The notes under the pieces are model-generated. The model worked only from the letters and a program-made list of their open reading frames with translations. It made no database searches and had not been told where the DNA came from. DNA of 64,000 nt, taken from the NCBI RefSeq assembly GCF_000722695.1, contig NZ_JPFU01000005.1:5563-69562 (forward strand), read 5' to 3'. Shown here one piece after another: positions 17,312 through 26,964 of the stretch. Within the stretch, counting starts at the first letter, position 1. Every line of letters starts with the position of its first letter. Source of the stretch: Streptococcus mitis. Lineage in GTDB: Bacteria > Bacillota > Bacilli > Lactobacillales > Streptococcaceae. The position numbers were made by a program, and so were the translations under genes.

Positions 17312-20113
17312 TTGTCTAAGAAAAGATTGTACGAAATCGCAAAAGAACTTGGAAAAGAAAGTAAAGAAGTTGTAGCGCGTGCAAAAGAGTTGGGCTTGGA
17401 TGTGAAAAGCCACTCATCAAGTGTGGAAGAAGCTGTCGCTGCAAAAATCGCTGCCAGCTTTAAGCCTGCAGCTGCTCCGAAAGCAGAAGCAAAACCTGCT
17501 GCACCAAAAGCAAGTGCAGAAAAGAAAGCCGAAAAATCTGAGCCAGCTAAACCAGCTGTAGCCAAGGAAGAGGCAAAACCAGCTGAGCCAGTCGCTCCTA
17601 AAACAGAAAAAGTAGCGGCTAAACCGCAAAGCCGTAATTTCAAGGCTGAGCGTGAAGCTCGTGCCAAAGAGCAGGCAGAACGACGCAAGCAAAATAAGGG
17701 CAATAACCGTGACCAACAACAAAACGGCAACCGTCAGAAAAACGACGGCCGTACTGGTGGAAAACAAGGTCAAGGCAACCGCGACAATCGTCGCTTTAAT
17801 GACCAAGCTAAGAAACAGCAAGGTCAGCAAAATCGTGGAAATGAACGCCGTCAACAAGAGGACAAACGTCCACATCAAGCGGCTCCACGTATTGACTTTA
17901 AAGCCCGTGCAGCAGCCCTAAAAGCAGAGCAAAATGCAGAATATGCCCGTTCAAGTGAGGAACGCTTCAAGCAGTATCAGGCTGCTAAAGAAGCCTTAGC
18001 TCAAGCAAACAAACGCAAGGAGCCTGAGGAAATCTTTGAAGAAGTTGCTAAACTAGCTGAACAAGCCCAACAAGAGCAGCAAGTTCAAGCAGTGGTTGAA
18101 GTTATCCCTGACAAAAAAGAAGCTGCAGTGGATACACGTCGTAAAAAACAAGCTCGACCAGACAAAAATCGTGACGATTATGATCATGAAGAAGATGGTC
18201 CTAGAAAACAACAAAAGAATCGAAGTAGTCAAAATCAAGTGAGAAATCAAAAGAATAGTAACTGGAATAGCAATAAAAAGAACAAAAAAGGCAATAACAA
18301 GAACAATCGTAATCAGACTCCAAAACCTGTTACAGAGCGTAAATTCCATGAATTGCCAACAGAATTTGAATATACAGATGGTATGACCGTTGCGGAAATC
18401 GCAAAACGTATCAAACGTGAACCAGCTGAAATCGTTAAGAAACTCTTTATGATGGGTGTCATGGCCACACAAAACCAATCTTTGGATGGGGAAACGATTG
18501 AACTCCTCATGGTAGATTATGGTATCGAAGCCAAACAAAAAGTTGAAGTGGATAATGCCGACATCGAACGTTTCTTTGTCGAAGATGGTTATCTCAATGA
18601 AGATAAATTGGTTGAGCGTCCACCAGTTGTAACTATCATGGGACACGTTGACCACGGAAAAACAACCCTCTTGGATACCCTTCGTAACTCTCGTGTTGCG
18701 ACAGGTGAAGCAGGTGGGATTACTCAGCATATCGGTGCCTACCAAATCGTGGAAAATGGCAAGAAGATTACCTTCCTTGACACACCAGGACACGCGGCCT
18801 TTACATCTATGCGTGCACGTGGTGCTTCTGTTACCGATATTACGATCTTGGTCGTAGCGGCAGATGATGGTGTTATGCCTCAGACAATTGAAGCCATCAA
18901 CCACTCAAAAGCGGCTAACGTTCCAATCATCGTAGCCATCAACAAGATTGATAAACCAGGTGCCAACCCAGAACGTGTTATCGGTGAATTGGCAGAGCAT
19001 GGTGTCATGTCAACAGCTTGGGGTGGAGATTCTGAATTTGTTGAAATTTCAGCTAAGTTCAATCAAAATATCGAAGAATTGTTGGAAACAGTCCTTCTTG
19101 TGGCTGAAATCCAAGAACTCAAGGCAGACCCAACAGTGCGTGCGATCGGTACAGTTATCGAAGCGCGCTTGGATAAAGGAAAAGGTGCGGTCGCAACCCT
19201 TCTTGTTCAACAAGGTACCTTGAATGTCCAAGACCCAATCGTTGTCGGAAATACCTTCGGTCGTGTCCGTGCTATGACCAACGACCTTGGTCGTCGTGTT
19301 AAGGTTGCTGGACCATCAACACCAGTTTCAATCACAGGTTTGAACGAAGCGCCAATGGCGGGTGACCACTTTGCTGTTTACGAGGATGAAAAATCTGCGC
19401 GTGCAGCTGGTGAAGAACGTGCCAAACGTGCCCTTATGAAACAACGTCAAGCTACCCAACGTGTCAGCCTTGAAAACCTCTTTGATACCCTTAAAGCTGG
19501 TGAACTCAAATCAGTTAACGTTATTATCAAAGCCGATGTACAAGGTTCTGTTGAAGCCCTTTCTGCCTCACTTCAAAAGATTGATGTGGAAGGTGTCAAA
19601 GTGACCATCGTCCACTCAGCGGTCGGTGCGATCAACGAATCAGACGTGACCCTTGCTGAAGCTTCAAATGCCTTTATCGTTGGTTTCAACGTACGCCCTA
19701 CACCACAAGCTCGTCAACAAGCTGAAGCTGACGATGTGGAAATCCGTCTCCACAGCATTATCTACAAGGTTATCGAAGAGATGGAAGAAGCCATGAAAGG
19801 GATGCTTGATCCAGAATTTGAAGAAAAAGTTATCGGTGAAGCAGTTATTCGTGAAACCTTCAAGGTGTCTAAAGTGGGAACTATCGGTGGATTCATGGTT
19901 ATCAACGGTAAGGTTACCCGTGACTCTAAAGTCCGTGTTATCCGTGATGGTGTCGTTATCTATGATGGCGAACTCGCAAGCTTGAAACACTACAAAGACG
20001 ACGTGAAAGAAGTTACAAACGGCCGTGAAGGTGGATTGATGATCGATGGCTACAATGATATCAAGATGGATGATGTGATTGAGGCGTATGTCATGGAAGA
20101 AATCAAGAGATAA
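17312..20113 (+). CDS. infB: Translation initiation factor IF-2
   Basis: A 933-residue GTPase that places initiator tRNA on the ribosome. A long Lys/Gln/Asn/Ala-rich N-terminal region (about 50-340) is typical of streptococcal IF-2. The G domain has [17 protein letters not shown] and NKID, then the EF-Tu-like and C-terminal fMet-tRNA-binding domains follow. The start is TTG at 17312, with GAGGAGGA seven bases upstream. The nearby ATG at 17307 is out of frame. Confidence 0.98.
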   Translation: MSKKRLYEIAKELGKESKEVVARAKELGLDVKSHSSSVEEAVAAKIAASFKPAAAPKAEAKPAAPKASAEKKAEKSEPAKPAVAKEEAKPAEPVAPKTEKVAAKPQSRNFKAEREARAKEQAERRKQNKGNNRDQQQNGNRQKNDGRTGGKQGQGNRDNRRFNDQAKKQQGQQNRGNERRQQEDKRPHQAAPRIDFKARAAALKAEQNAEYARSSEERFKQYQAAKEALAQANKRKEPEEIFEEVAKLAEQAQQEQQVQAVVEVIPDKKEAAVDTRRKKQARPDKNRDDYDHEEDGPRKQQKNRSSQNQVRNQKNSNWNSNKKNKKGNNKNNRNQTPKPVTERKFHELPTEFEYTDGMTVAEIAKRIKREPAEIVKKLFMMGVMATQNQSLDGETIELLMVDYGIEAKQKVEVDNADIERFFVEDGYLNEDKLVERPPVVTIMGHVDHGKTTLLDTLRNSRVATGEAGGITQHIGAYQIVENGKKITFLDTPGHAAFTSMRARGASVTDITILVVAADDGVMPQTIEAINHSKAANVPIIVAINKIDKPGANPERVIGELAEHGVMSTAWGGDSEFVEISAKFNQNIEELLETVLLVAEIQELKADPTVRAIGTVIEARLDKGKGAVATLLVQQGTLNVQDPIVVGNTFGRVRAMTNDLGRRVKVAGPSTPVSITGLNEAPMAGDHFAVYEDEKSARAAGEERAKRALMKQRQATQRVSLENLFDTLKAGELKSVNVIIKADVQGSVEALSASLQKIDVEGVKVTIVHSAVGAINESDVTLAEASNAFIVGFNVRPTPQARQQAEADDVEIRLHSIIYKVIEEMEEAMKGMLDPEFEEKVIGEAVIRETFKVSKVGTIGGFMVINGKVTRDSKVRVIRDGVVIYDGELASLKHYKDDVKEVTNGREGGLMIDGYNDIKMDDVIEAYVMEEIKR

Positions 20114-20138
20114 TAGAGAAACGATAGCTCATTTGACT

Positions 20139-20215
20139 CGTCGTCAACATCGCCTTGATGAACTTCAGTTCTATCTAAGGCTTGTTTCCTAGATTCAAAT
20201 GGCTCTAGTTCCTCT
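20139..20215 (-). repeat. Degenerate BOX-like remnant
   Basis: Read on the minus strand, the stretch contains CTAGGAAACAAGCC, AGATAGAACTGA and CAAGGCGATGTTGACG. These match pieces of BOX A/B/C modules with deletions. It lies in the infB-rbfA gap, before a weak AGCTAGG/CCTAGCT hairpin (20229-20250). Confidence 0.45.
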
Positions 20216-20278
20216 ATCTAATAGAAATAGCTAGGTCTGCTGGCCTAGCTTTTGGTTCAAAGTAGAGAAAGGAATATC

Positions 20279-20629
20279 ATGGCAAATCATTTCCGTACGG
20301 ATCGTGTGGGCATGGAAATCAAGCGTGAAGTCAATGAGATTTTGCAAAAGAAGGTCCGTGATCCCCGTGTCCAAGGTGTGACCATCACAGATGTTCAGAT
20401 GCTAGGTGACTTGTCTGTTGCCAAGGTTTACTACACCATTTTGAGTAACCTTGCTTCGGATAATCAAAAAGCCCAAATCGGGCTTGAAAAAGCAACTGGT
20501 ACCATCAAACGTGAACTTGGTCGCAATTTGAAATTGTACAAAATCCCAGATTTAACCTTCGTCAAAGACGAATCCATCGAATATGGAAACAAGATTGACG
20601 AAATGCTACGCAATCTGGATAAAAACTAA
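20279..20629 (+). CDS. rbfA: Ribosome-binding factor A
   Basis: A 116-residue KH-type 30S maturation factor ([27 protein letters not shown]). The ATG at 20279 has GAAAGGA upstream; the longer frame from 20252 lacks a ribosome site. It is the last gene of the nusA operon. A BOX repeat starts at its stop codon. Confidence 0.95.
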   Translation: MANHFRTDRVGMEIKREVNEILQKKVRDPRVQGVTITDVQMLGDLSVAKVYYTILSNLASDNQKAQIGLEKATGTIKRELGRNLKLYKIPDLTFVKDESIEYGNKIDEMLRNLDKN

Positions 20630-20733
20630 TACTCTTCGAAAATCAAATTCAAACCATGTCAGCGTCGCCTTGCCGTACTCAAGTACTGCCTGCGGCTAGC
20701 TTCCTAGTTTGTTCTTTGATTTTCATTGAGTAT
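20629..20733 (-). repeat. BOX element, A-C form, minus orientation
   Basis: The ends ATACTCTTCGAAAATC and TTTTCATTGAGTATA are the inverted BOX termini. The inside holds boxC (GTCAGCGTCGCCTTGCCGTA) and boxA (CTGCGGCTAGCTTCCTAG), without boxB modules. It begins on the last base of the rbfA stop codon. Confidence 0.92.
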
Positions 20734-20736
20734 AAG

Positions 20737-20760
20737 AAAGAGGGGGTGACCCTCTTTTTT
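20737..20760 (+). terminator. Terminator of the rimP-rbfA operon
   Basis: AAAGAGGG/CCCTCTTT stem with a short loop and a T6 run. Confidence 0.85.
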
Positions 20761-20780
20761 GGTGTGTGGCAGTCATCCTT

Positions 20781-20819
20781 ATGGTATAATAAAATAAATA
20801 ATATCATTTATAAACGATA
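20781..20819 (+). promoter_or_regulatory. Promoter with near-perfect 18-bp palindrome before the DUF1858/DUF438 operon
   Basis: A TATAAT -10 (about 20785-20790) is followed by TATCATTTATAAACGATA (20802-20819), an inverted repeat with one mismatched pair, just ahead of the GGAGG ribosome site. The position fits a repressor operator. It does not match CIRCE or a CcpA site. Confidence 0.5.
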
Positions 20820-20831
20820 ATGGAGGTCGTC

Positions 20832-21065
20832 ATGGACAATATCATCGATGTGTCAATTCCTGTTGCAGAAGTGGTGGACAAGCATCCAGAAGTTTTGGAA
20901 ATCTTAGTGGAGCTGGGTTTTAAACCTCTAGCCAATCCCTTGATGCGCAATACCGTCGGGCGCAAAGTATCGCTTAAGCAGGGTTCTAAGCTTGAAGGAA
21001 CTCCTATGGATAAGATTGTTCGTACGCTGGAAGCAAATGGCTACGAAGTGATTGGATTAGACTAA
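20832..21065 (+). CDS. DUF1858 domain protein
   Basis: A 77-residue protein of the DUF1858 type (IIDVSIPVAEVVDKHPEV). This small helical domain is often found next to hemerythrin/DUF438 proteins and hybrid-cluster enzymes. ATG 20832 has GGAGG six bases upstream. Its stop overlaps the next ATG by one base, so the two are coupled. A role in nitrosative or oxygen stress is inferred only from family context. Confidence 0.85.
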   Translation: MDNIIDVSIPVAEVVDKHPEVLEILVELGFKPLANPLMRNTVGRKVSLKQGSKLEGTPMDKIVRTLEANGYEVIGLD

Positions 21066-22399
21066 TGGCAGATGAACGGATTCATGTCCTACGGGACATT
21101 TTGTTAGAATTGCATAATGGCGCCTCTCCTGAGTCGGTTCAGGAGCGCTTTGATGCGACCTTTACAGGTGTTTCAGCTATCGAGATTTCCCTTATGGAGC
21201 ACGAGCTGATGAACTCAGACTCAGGTGTCACCTTTGAAGATGTTATGGAGCTCTGTGATGTCCATGCCAACCTTTTTAAAAATGCTGTTAAGGATGTCGA
21301 AGTTGCAGATACCGAACACCCAGGTCACCCAGTTCGGATTTTCAAAGAAGAAAATCTAGCCCTCCGTGCGGCCTTGATTCGCATTCGTAGATTGTTAGAT
21401 ACCTATGAGTCTATGGAAGATGAAGAAATGATTGCGGAGATGCGTAAGGGTTTGGTGCGTCAGATGGGACTTGTAGGTCAATTTGATATTCATTACCAAC
21501 GTAAAGAAGAACTTTTCTTTCCTATCATGGAGCGTTATGGGCACGATTCGCCTCCCAAAGTTATGTGGGGAGTGGATGACCAGATTAGGGAACTCTTTCA
21601 AACAGCTTTAGCGACAGCCAAGTCACTACCAGAAGTGTCGATTAGCACTGTAAAAGAAGATTTTGAAGCCTTTGCGACAGAGTTTGAAAGTATGATTTTC
21701 AAGGAAGAGTCTATTCTTCTCATGATTCTCCTTGAGTCCTTTACTCAGGATGACTGGCTTCAGATTGCGGAGGAGAGCGATGCCTATGGTTATGCCATCA
21801 TCCGTCCGTCAGAAAAATGGGTGCCAGAACGTCAGAGTTTTGTTGAGGAAAAGAGTGCAGAGGAGCCAGTACAACTAGACACGGCAGAGGGTCAAGTTCA
21901 GCAAGTTATCGATACACCAGAAGGCCAGTTCACCATTACCTTTACCCCTAAGGAAAAGGAAGCAGTGCTGGATCGCCATAGTCAGCAGACTTTTGGCAAT
22001 GGCTATCTCTCAGTCGAGCAGGCCAACCTCATCCTCAATCACCTCCCTATGGAGATTACCTTTGTCAATAAAGACGATATTTTCCAGTATTACAATGACA
22101 ATACGCCGGCTGATGAGATGATTTTCAAACGGACCCCGTCCCAAGTTGGGCGCAATGTCGAACTCTGCCATCCACCTAAGTACTTGGACAAGGTAAAGAC
22201 CATCATGAAGGGACTTCGTGAGGGTACTAAAGACAAGTATGAAATGTGGTTTAAGTCCGAGTCGCGAGGCAAGTTTGTCCACATCACCTATGCCGCAGTA
22301 CACGATGAAGATGGAGAATTCCAAGGAGTGCTGGAGTATGTTCAGGATATCCAGCCCTACCGAGAGATTGACACGGACTATTTCCGTGGATTAGAATAA
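21065..22399 (+). CDS. DUF438 / hemerythrin HHE / PAS protein
   Basis: A 444-residue cytoplasmic protein. An N-terminal DUF438 domain (about 1-85) is followed by a hemerythrin-like HHE region (about 90-235) with candidate iron ligands in HPGHPVRIFKEE, DIHYQRKEELFFP and EFESMIFKEE. A C-terminal PAS domain (about 320-440) contains ITFVNKDDIFQYY. Such proteins resemble iron/oxygen or NO-linked factors. It is coupled to the DUF1858 gene. Confidence 0.88.
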   Translation: MADERIHVLRDILLELHNGASPESVQERFDATFTGVSAIEISLMEHELMNSDSGVTFEDVMELCDVHANLFKNAVKDVEVADTEHPGHPVRIFKEENLALRAALIRIRRLLDTYESMEDEEMIAEMRKGLVRQMGLVGQFDIHYQRKEELFFPIMERYGHDSPPKVMWGVDDQIRELFQTALATAKSLPEVSISTVKEDFEAFATEFESMIFKEESILLMILLESFTQDDWLQIAEESDAYGYAIIRPSEKWVPERQSFVEEKSAEEPVQLDTAEGQVQQVIDTPEGQFTITFTPKEKEAVLDRHSQQTFGNGYLSVEQANLILNHLPMEITFVNKDDIFQYYNDNTPADEMIFKRTPSQVGRNVELCHPPKYLDKVKTIMKGLREGTKDKYEMWFKSESRGKFVHITYAAVHDEDGEFQGVLEYVQDIQPYREIDTDYFRGLE

Positions 22400-22408
22400 G
22401 GAGAAAAA

Positions 22409-22663
22409 ATGAGTTACGAACAAGAATTTATGAAGGAATTTGAAGCCTGGGTCAATACCCAGATTATGATTAACGACATGGCGCACAAGGAAAGCCAAAA
22501 AGTCTACGAAGAAGACCAAGACGAGCGTGCCAAAGATGCCATGATTCGCTACGAAAGCCGCTTGGATGCTTATCAGTTCTTGCTTGGAAAATTTGAAAAC
22601 TTCAAGGCAGGTAAGGGATTCCATGATTTACCAGAAGGCTTGTTTGGTGAGCGGAATTATTAA
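22409..22663 (+). CDS. DUF1912 family protein
   Basis: An 84-residue acidic helical protein (MSYEQEFMKEFEAWVNTQ) of a small streptococcal/lactococcal family of unknown function. It lies 9 bp after the DUF438 gene with AAGGAG upstream, so it is probably the third gene of that operon. No motif suggests a function. Confidence 0.8.
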   Translation: MSYEQEFMKEFEAWVNTQIMINDMAHKESQKVYEEDQDERAKDAMIRYESRLDAYQFLLGKFENFKAGKGFHDLPEGLFGERNY

Positions 22664-22713
22664 ACGAGATAGATTCTTGATTTTTTACTAAAATCTTGAT
22701 AGAATATTTATAT

Positions 22714-22740
22714 TAAATCCTTGTCAGAACAGGGATTTTT
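22714..22740 (+). terminator. Terminator after the DUF1912 gene
   Basis: AAATCC/GGGATTT stem with an 11-nt loop and a T-run. Confidence 0.65.
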
Positions 22741-22758
22741 TATTGAAAGGATTTTATC

Positions 22759-23154
22759 ATGTCAAAGAAACTCAATCGTAAAAAACAATTACGAAATAGC
22801 CTCCGTCGTGCAGGTGCTTTTTCAAGTACTGTGACTAAGGTTGTAGAAGAGACAAAAAAAGTCGTAAAACGTGCAGAACAGTCAGCAAGCCAAGCTAGTA
22901 AGGCTGTTTCTAAAAAAGTTGAACAAGCAGTAGAAGCTACCAAAGAGCAAGCTCAAAAAGTAGCCAATTCTGTAGAAGATTTTGCAGCAAACTTGGGTGG
23001 ACTTCCACTTGACCGTGCTAAAACTTTCTACGATGAAGGAATCAAGTCTGCTTCAGATTTCAAAAACTGGACTGAAAAAGAACTTCTTGCCTTGAAAGGA
23101 ATCGGCCCAGCTACCATCAAGAAATTGAAGGAAAATGGCATCAAGTTCAAGTAA
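22759..23154 (+). CDS. Lys/Ala-rich coiled-coil protein with C-terminal helix-hairpin-helix
   Basis: A 131-residue protein. The N-terminus is basic (MSKKLNRKKQLRNSLRRAG), followed by a long Ala/Lys/Gln helical region (about 20-75). The C-terminal module (about 95-131) contains ALKGIGPATIKKLKENGIKF, a helix-hairpin-helix that usually binds DNA non-specifically. The same module ends the protein at 27265. It could be a nucleoid-associated protein, which is an inference. Confidence 0.75.
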   Translation: MSKKLNRKKQLRNSLRRAGAFSSTVTKVVEETKKVVKRAEQSASQASKAVSKKVEQAVEATKEQAQKVANSVEDFAANLGGLPLDRAKTFYDEGIKSASDFKNWTEKELLALKGIGPATIKKLKENGIKFK

Positions 23155-23167
23155 TCTTTCTTGTGCC

Positions 23168-23196
23168 TTGCATTTCCGAAAAAATCTTGCTACAAT
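23168..23196 (+). promoter_or_regulatory. Promoter of the T-box operon
   Basis: TTGCAT -35 and TACAAT -10 with a 17-bp spacer, a few bases before the base of T-box stem I. Confidence 0.75.
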
Positions 23197-23200
23197 AGAG

Positions 23201-23412
23201 CCATTAGAGGTGTTTTGAATCCCACGTTTTACAGAAAGTGGCGGTGCTGAGAAGTCCACAAATGTGTCAAAACTAGTTGCTAATGGATGAAAAATTGAAA
23301 TAAAAGTGTCTTTTTGTTTTAAAGACGAGAGTTGCGGGCAACTGCCCGAAATTGGGTGGTACCGCGGATAAATACATTCGTCCCTGTCATGTAGATGGCA
23401 GGGCTTTTCTTT
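23201..23412 (+). promoter_or_regulatory. T-box leader (probably valine-tRNA responsive)
   Basis: Stem I is closed by CCATTAG/CTAATGG (23201-23207/23280-23286) and continued by GTTTTGA/TCAAAAC. The T-box core TGGTACCGCG is at 23357-23366. The terminator CCCTGTCAT...ATGGCAGGG (23382-23403) has a T-run after it. A GTT at 23276-23278 in the stem I loop may be the valine specifier, but I could not fold the stem well enough to be certain. The valine assignment rests mostly on valS downstream at 29661; nothing resembling a T-box lies directly before valS. Confidence 0.88.
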
Positions 23413-23437
23413 TGTGTCTTAGGCAAAGGAGGTTGTT

Positions 23438-24016
23438 ATGAAACAATCATTTAAAACAAGTAAACTCTACTATGGCTTTCCTATCTTTATTTTGGGGTAT
23501 CAGGATCAAAATTTTGGACACAATATTACGACCTGTAGCTCCTCCTATAGTTTGGGAAATTGGCTAGTCATCGGTGTTGGTGCTGAGGAAAATGCGGCTG
23601 AGCAAATCAAGCATTACCAGAAGTTTACTGTGAATATTCCTGATGAAAATCTCATGCTCGAGATGGAGCAGGCTGGTTTTATCAGTCATCGAGAGAAATT
23701 GAAACATCTGGGGCTAGACTACGAGATTTCTGAACAGACTCAGGCACCGATTTTAAAGGACTGTCCAGTCGTTTTGGATTGTCAGGTAGATAGGATTGTT
23801 GAGGAAGAGGGAATTTGTCATATTTTCGCTAAGATTGTTGAGCGACTTGTTGACCCAGAACTTTTGGATGAAAAGGGACATTTTAGAAATGAACTGTTTG
23901 CCCCAACATATTTCATTGGAGATGGATATCAGCGCGTCTATCGTTATCTGGACAAGCGTGTAGATATTAAGGGGAGCTTCATCAAAAAAGCGAGGAAGAA
24001 GGATGACAAGAGCTGA
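23438..24016 (+). CDS. Flavin reductase-like (FMN-binding split-barrel) protein
   Basis: A 192-residue protein similar to the flavoredoxin/flavin reductase family. It has an early substrate-loop region (YYGFPIFILGYQD, TTCSSSYSLG) and KFTVNIPDEN. It is the first gene behind the T-box and overlaps the GNAT gene by 14 bp. The redox partner is unknown. Confidence 0.75.
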   Translation: MKQSFKTSKLYYGFPIFILGYQDQNFGHNITTCSSSYSLGNWLVIGVGAEENAAEQIKHYQKFTVNIPDENLMLEMEQAGFISHREKLKHLGLDYEISEQTQAPILKDCPVVLDCQVDRIVEEEGICHIFAKIVERLVDPELLDEKGHFRNELFAPTYFIGDGYQRVYRYLDKRVDIKGSFIKKARKKDDKS

Positions 24017-24563
24017 GTTACCAGAACGGTTGGAAACAGAGCGACTTATCCTACGAGTCCGCACAGTGGCTGACGCCGAGGATATCCATGCCTACGCTAG
24101 TCTCCCAGAGGTCTCCTATCCAGCAGGCTTTCCTCCAGTCAAGACCTTGGAAGATGAGATTTATTATCTGGATCATATCCTTCCTAAACGTAATCAAAAG
24201 GAGAATCTCCCAGCTGGCTATGGAATTGTCGTTAAAGGGACTGATAAAATCATTGGCTCTGTTGACTTCAACCACCGCCATGCGGATGATGTGCTAGAGC
24301 TTGGCTATACCTTGCACCCAGACTACTGGGGCCGTGGCTATGTTCCAGAAGCAGCGCGGGCCTTGATCGACTTAGGCTTTAAAGATTTGGGTCTTCACAA
24401 GATTGAACTAACTTGTTTTGGCTCCAATGTCCAAAGTCAACGAGTCGCGGAAAAACTTGGATTTACCCTCGAAGCTCGAATCCGAGACAGCAAAGATGCC
24501 CAAGGCAACCGCTATGACAGTCTGATATATGGCTTGCTGAGGAGTGAGTGGGAGGTGATTTGA
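24003..24563 (+). CDS. GNAT acetyltransferase (RimJ/RimL type)
   Basis: A 186-residue N-acetyltransferase. Near the N-terminus is LPERLETERLILRVRT. The acetyl-CoA-binding core is LGYTLHPDYWGRGYVPEAAR, with C-terminal NVQSQRVAEKLGFTLEARIRD. The closest types acetylate ribosomal proteins or amino-acid-like substrates. Two decayed copies of its 3' end occur at 25263 and 27141. Confidence 0.88.
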   Translation: MTRAELPERLETERLILRVRTVADAEDIHAYASLPEVSYPAGFPPVKTLEDEIYYLDHILPKRNQKENLPAGYGIVVKGTDKIIGSVDFNHRHADDVLELGYTLHPDYWGRGYVPEAARALIDLGFKDLGLHKIELTCFGSNVQSQRVAEKLGFTLEARIRDSKDAQGNRYDSLIYGLLRSEWEVI

Positions 24564-25141
24564 TGCATCTTTTCATCATTGGTGCTCCAGCATCAGGAAA
24601 AATGACGATTGGTCAAGAACTGTCTCGACTGACAGATGCTACCCTCTTTTATAACCATCAAGCCATCGATTTTGCACTAGAAATCTATCAGGATTACACA
24701 GAGGAAATGTGGGAATTTGTTCGTGGAATCACCTTTTCTTTCCTTGGAGCAAGTGCAAGAAATCAGCGATCAGTAATTTTAACTGACGTAATTGATTTTT
24801 CAAATCAGTACCAGCTGATGTATTTGAAGCAAATTCAGGATTTGTTGAATGACTATCATCAAGAGATTCTTTTTGTTGAATTGGAAACAAGCCTTGAAGA
24901 GCGTTTACGTCGAAATCGAACAGAGAATCGGTTGAAGCACAAGCCCTTGAAACGACATATTGAGGTGTCTGAAAGAGAAATTTTAGAGACCATTGAAACC
25001 CTTCAATTAAATTCTAAAATCCAACCGAATGAGCTACACCACTACTTTAAAATAAATAATACGAATTTGTCTGCAGAAGAAGCTGCTAAACAAATTCAAA
25101 ATAAAATGAACAAAATAGAGAAAGGACAAACACATGTCTAA
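24563..25141 (+). CDS. Small P-loop kinase-like ATPase
   Basis: A 192-residue P-loop protein with Walker A GAPASGKMTIGQEL at the N-terminus and an Arg-rich lid (RLRRNRTENRLKHKPLKR) typical of adenylate-kinase-like or shikimate-kinase-like folds. The ATG at 24563 follows GGAGGTGA and overlaps the GNAT stop. The stop codon falls within a decayed valS start region (ATG at 25134). The substrate is unknown. Confidence 0.75.
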   Translation: MHLFIIGAPASGKMTIGQELSRLTDATLFYNHQAIDFALEIYQDYTEEMWEFVRGITFSFLGASARNQRSVILTDVIDFSNQYQLMYLKQIQDLLNDYHQEILFVELETSLEERLRRNRTENRLKHKPLKRHIEVSEREILETIETLQLNSKIQPNELHHYFKINNTNLSAEEAAKQIQNKMNKIEKGQTHV

Positions 25142-25258
25142 ACAACTTCATGAAGACGTTCTCAAGACTCAAGAAGTTCAAAAGTCTCAATCTTTTTCGT
25201 TTGTGATTCCCACCACCAAATGTAACTGGAAAACTCTACCTTAATCGCTCTTGGAGTA
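25134..25258 (+). pseudogene. Decayed 5' fragment of valS, copy 1
   Basis: The stretch starts with the valS-like AAAGGACAAACACATGTC. It keeps pieces of the valS N-terminus ([14 protein letters not shown] for VIPPPNVTG) but has lost the middle of that region, then stops at TAA. Compare the intact gene from 29661. It is fused to a GNAT 3' fragment. Confidence 0.8.
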
Positions 25259-25262
25259 CAAC

Positions 25263-25373
25263 ATTCAAAGTAAACGAATCACAAAGAAACTGGGATTTCC
25301 CATTCAAGCCTGTATCCGAGGCTATAAGAATATCCAATACAGCAGAGGTAGAGTTTGAACTATTGAAGAATGA
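25263..25373 (+). pseudogene. Decayed 3' fragment of the GNAT gene, copy 1
   Basis: The translation gives [20 protein letters not shown], matching VQSQRVAEKLGFTLEARIRD of the intact GNAT gene at 24003. It is followed by frame-disrupted sequence and GAATGAGTTAGAGGAG, the spacer also found before 27265. Confidence 0.8.
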
Positions 25374-25390
25374 GTTAGAGGAGAGAATAG

Positions 25391-25722
25391 ATGGCTAAAA
25401 AACCAACTTTTGTAGAACGTCGGACCATTCAAAATTTCGATGAATTACATACAGCAGTGATGCAATATGCTGATAAACACGGAGAGTATCCAGATGTTCA
25501 GCTAATCAATTACCAACTGAAAAATAGGATTTTTGATTAGAATCAGGACCATGCTTTATTTAGAGAAGCTATGCATACTCCAAATACACAGAAGCGAAAT
25601 GAACTGTTAAAACAAGTTTTAAAGATCAATCCAGATTATTTTGCTACTGATTTTCACCCATTCTTATCAGAGGTTGAAGATTTTGATTTACCAACCTTTA
25701 GATTAGATTTAGGAGGCAAAGA
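25391..25722 (+). pseudogene. Truncated copy of the TPR/HhH gene
   Basis: The start ATGGCTAAAAA is joined directly to the part of the 27265 gene coding NPTFVERRT, which deletes about 30 codons. It continues with high identity to about residue 130 but has an in-frame TAG near 25538 and ends at the orphan membrane gene. It is clearly non-functional. Confidence 0.85.
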
Positions 25723-26964
25723 TTGAAATTAATGTATTATTTTAATACTGACAATAGATTGAGGAATCTTTTTGCTCAAACTTGGAAAATACTTATGTAT
25801 GCGCTAACGTATTTTCCAATAATATCTCTAATTATATTCTGTCTTACCGATTTTAAATTAGTTATAATTTTACAATTTGCCTTGATACTAATATATGTGT
25901 TTAACTATAAAAATCGATTTAATAAGTTTAGAGTTTTTCTTACTAAAAGTACTAAATCTTTAGCTTTTATGAACGCATGGGATGGAATATTTTGCGGAAT
26001 CTTGACTTACATTCTTTATAACCTAAATCTAGTTGAATCAACTTTAATCAACGTATCTCAATATTTTTTTACTAATTATGGCATAAGTAAAAATCACATA
26101 AATAACTGGCTTATCATTGTAATACTTTTAATATTACCATTGGTATTATCTGTTATAAAAACTATAATATCAATCAAGATATTTAAAAAAGTTAATAAAA
26201 TAGATATCTCCAAGGGAAAGACACTATGGAATGTATATGCCACGATGCTTATTAATTCGTTTTTATGGTATTATATCTATATTTATTACTTTATTTCTAA
26301 AGCTATTGATTTTCATTCCGATTTAATAACTGACATTTTTATATTTAATTCATTTATTGCGCTTTATTTAATATTCTGGTGGATAATTCATAATCTAATT
26401 AGACATGGTGCAAAAGATACCAAAGAAGTAATAGCATCATGGCTAACTGGAACAATCTGTATATTGTTGTTAGCAATATTTAATCAGGTTGAAAATGAAT
26501 TAATAAATGCTTTAACCTGGTTTTTGCCAATATTAATTCCTAGTCTAATTGGAGAAATAAATTCTCAATTTGATACAAAAAAATATAAGAAAAAACCAAT
26601 AAGAACTGAGAAAATGGATAGACACCTCTATCGAACTCAACTATATAGTTTTCTTACTCTATTAATGTTGAGTATTATTCCAAAGTTAACCGAAATTATT
26701 TGGGGTTTAAAGATTAAGATGAAATTGGTCGAATTTATAACTCCCGCAGCTGATTGGATGTCTGAATTATTTGCCTCAACTATAATTATTTTCGTTTGTT
26801 TCATATTATCATTAGTTATTGGGAAGGCTATAATTTGGTTATTACAGTATTTCTATTTAAACACCCATAATGGATATTACGTGTATCGTGACAACATGCA
26901 CAGTGTATTAATAAATCGTAGATATAAAAGAAATATTCATAAAAGGAGAAAAAATAATGTCTAA
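25723..26964 (+). CDS. Orphan polytopic membrane protein
   Basis: A 413-residue, very AT-rich gene encoding about nine membrane helices. Aromatic- and Ile-rich segments alternate with short basic loops, and the tail is strongly basic (RRYKRNIHKRRKNN). I recognise no family. TTG at 25723 has AGGAGG six bases upstream; an ATG at 25732 is the alternative. It is bracketed by two copies of the valS'-GNAT' chimera, and its composition differs from the core genes, which suggests acquisition. Confidence 0.65.
   Translation: MKLMYYFNTDNRLRNLFAQTWKILMYALTYFPIISLIIFCLTDFKLVIILQFALILIYVFNYKNRFNKFRVFLTKSTKSLAFMNAWDGIFCGILTYILYNLNLVESTLINVSQYFFTNYGISKNHINNWLIIVILLILPLVLSVIKTIISIKIFKKVNKIDISKGKTLWNVYATMLINSFLWYYIYIYYFISKAIDFHSDLITDIFIFNSFIALYLIFWWIIHNLIRHGAKDTKEVIASWLTGTICILLLAIFNQVENELINALTWFLPILIPSLIGEINSQFDTKKYKKKPIRTEKMDRHLYRTQLYSFLTLLMLSIIPKLTEIIWGLKIKMKLVEFITPAADWMSELFASTIIIFVCFILSLVIGKAIIWLLQYFYLNTHNGYYVYRDNMHSVLINRRYKRNIHKRRKNNV

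Noticed and set aside
17417-17878. Long minus-strand frames across infB (also 18053-18904)
   Set aside because: Caused by codon bias of the Lys/Ala-rich IF-2 region; no start signals and no domain.
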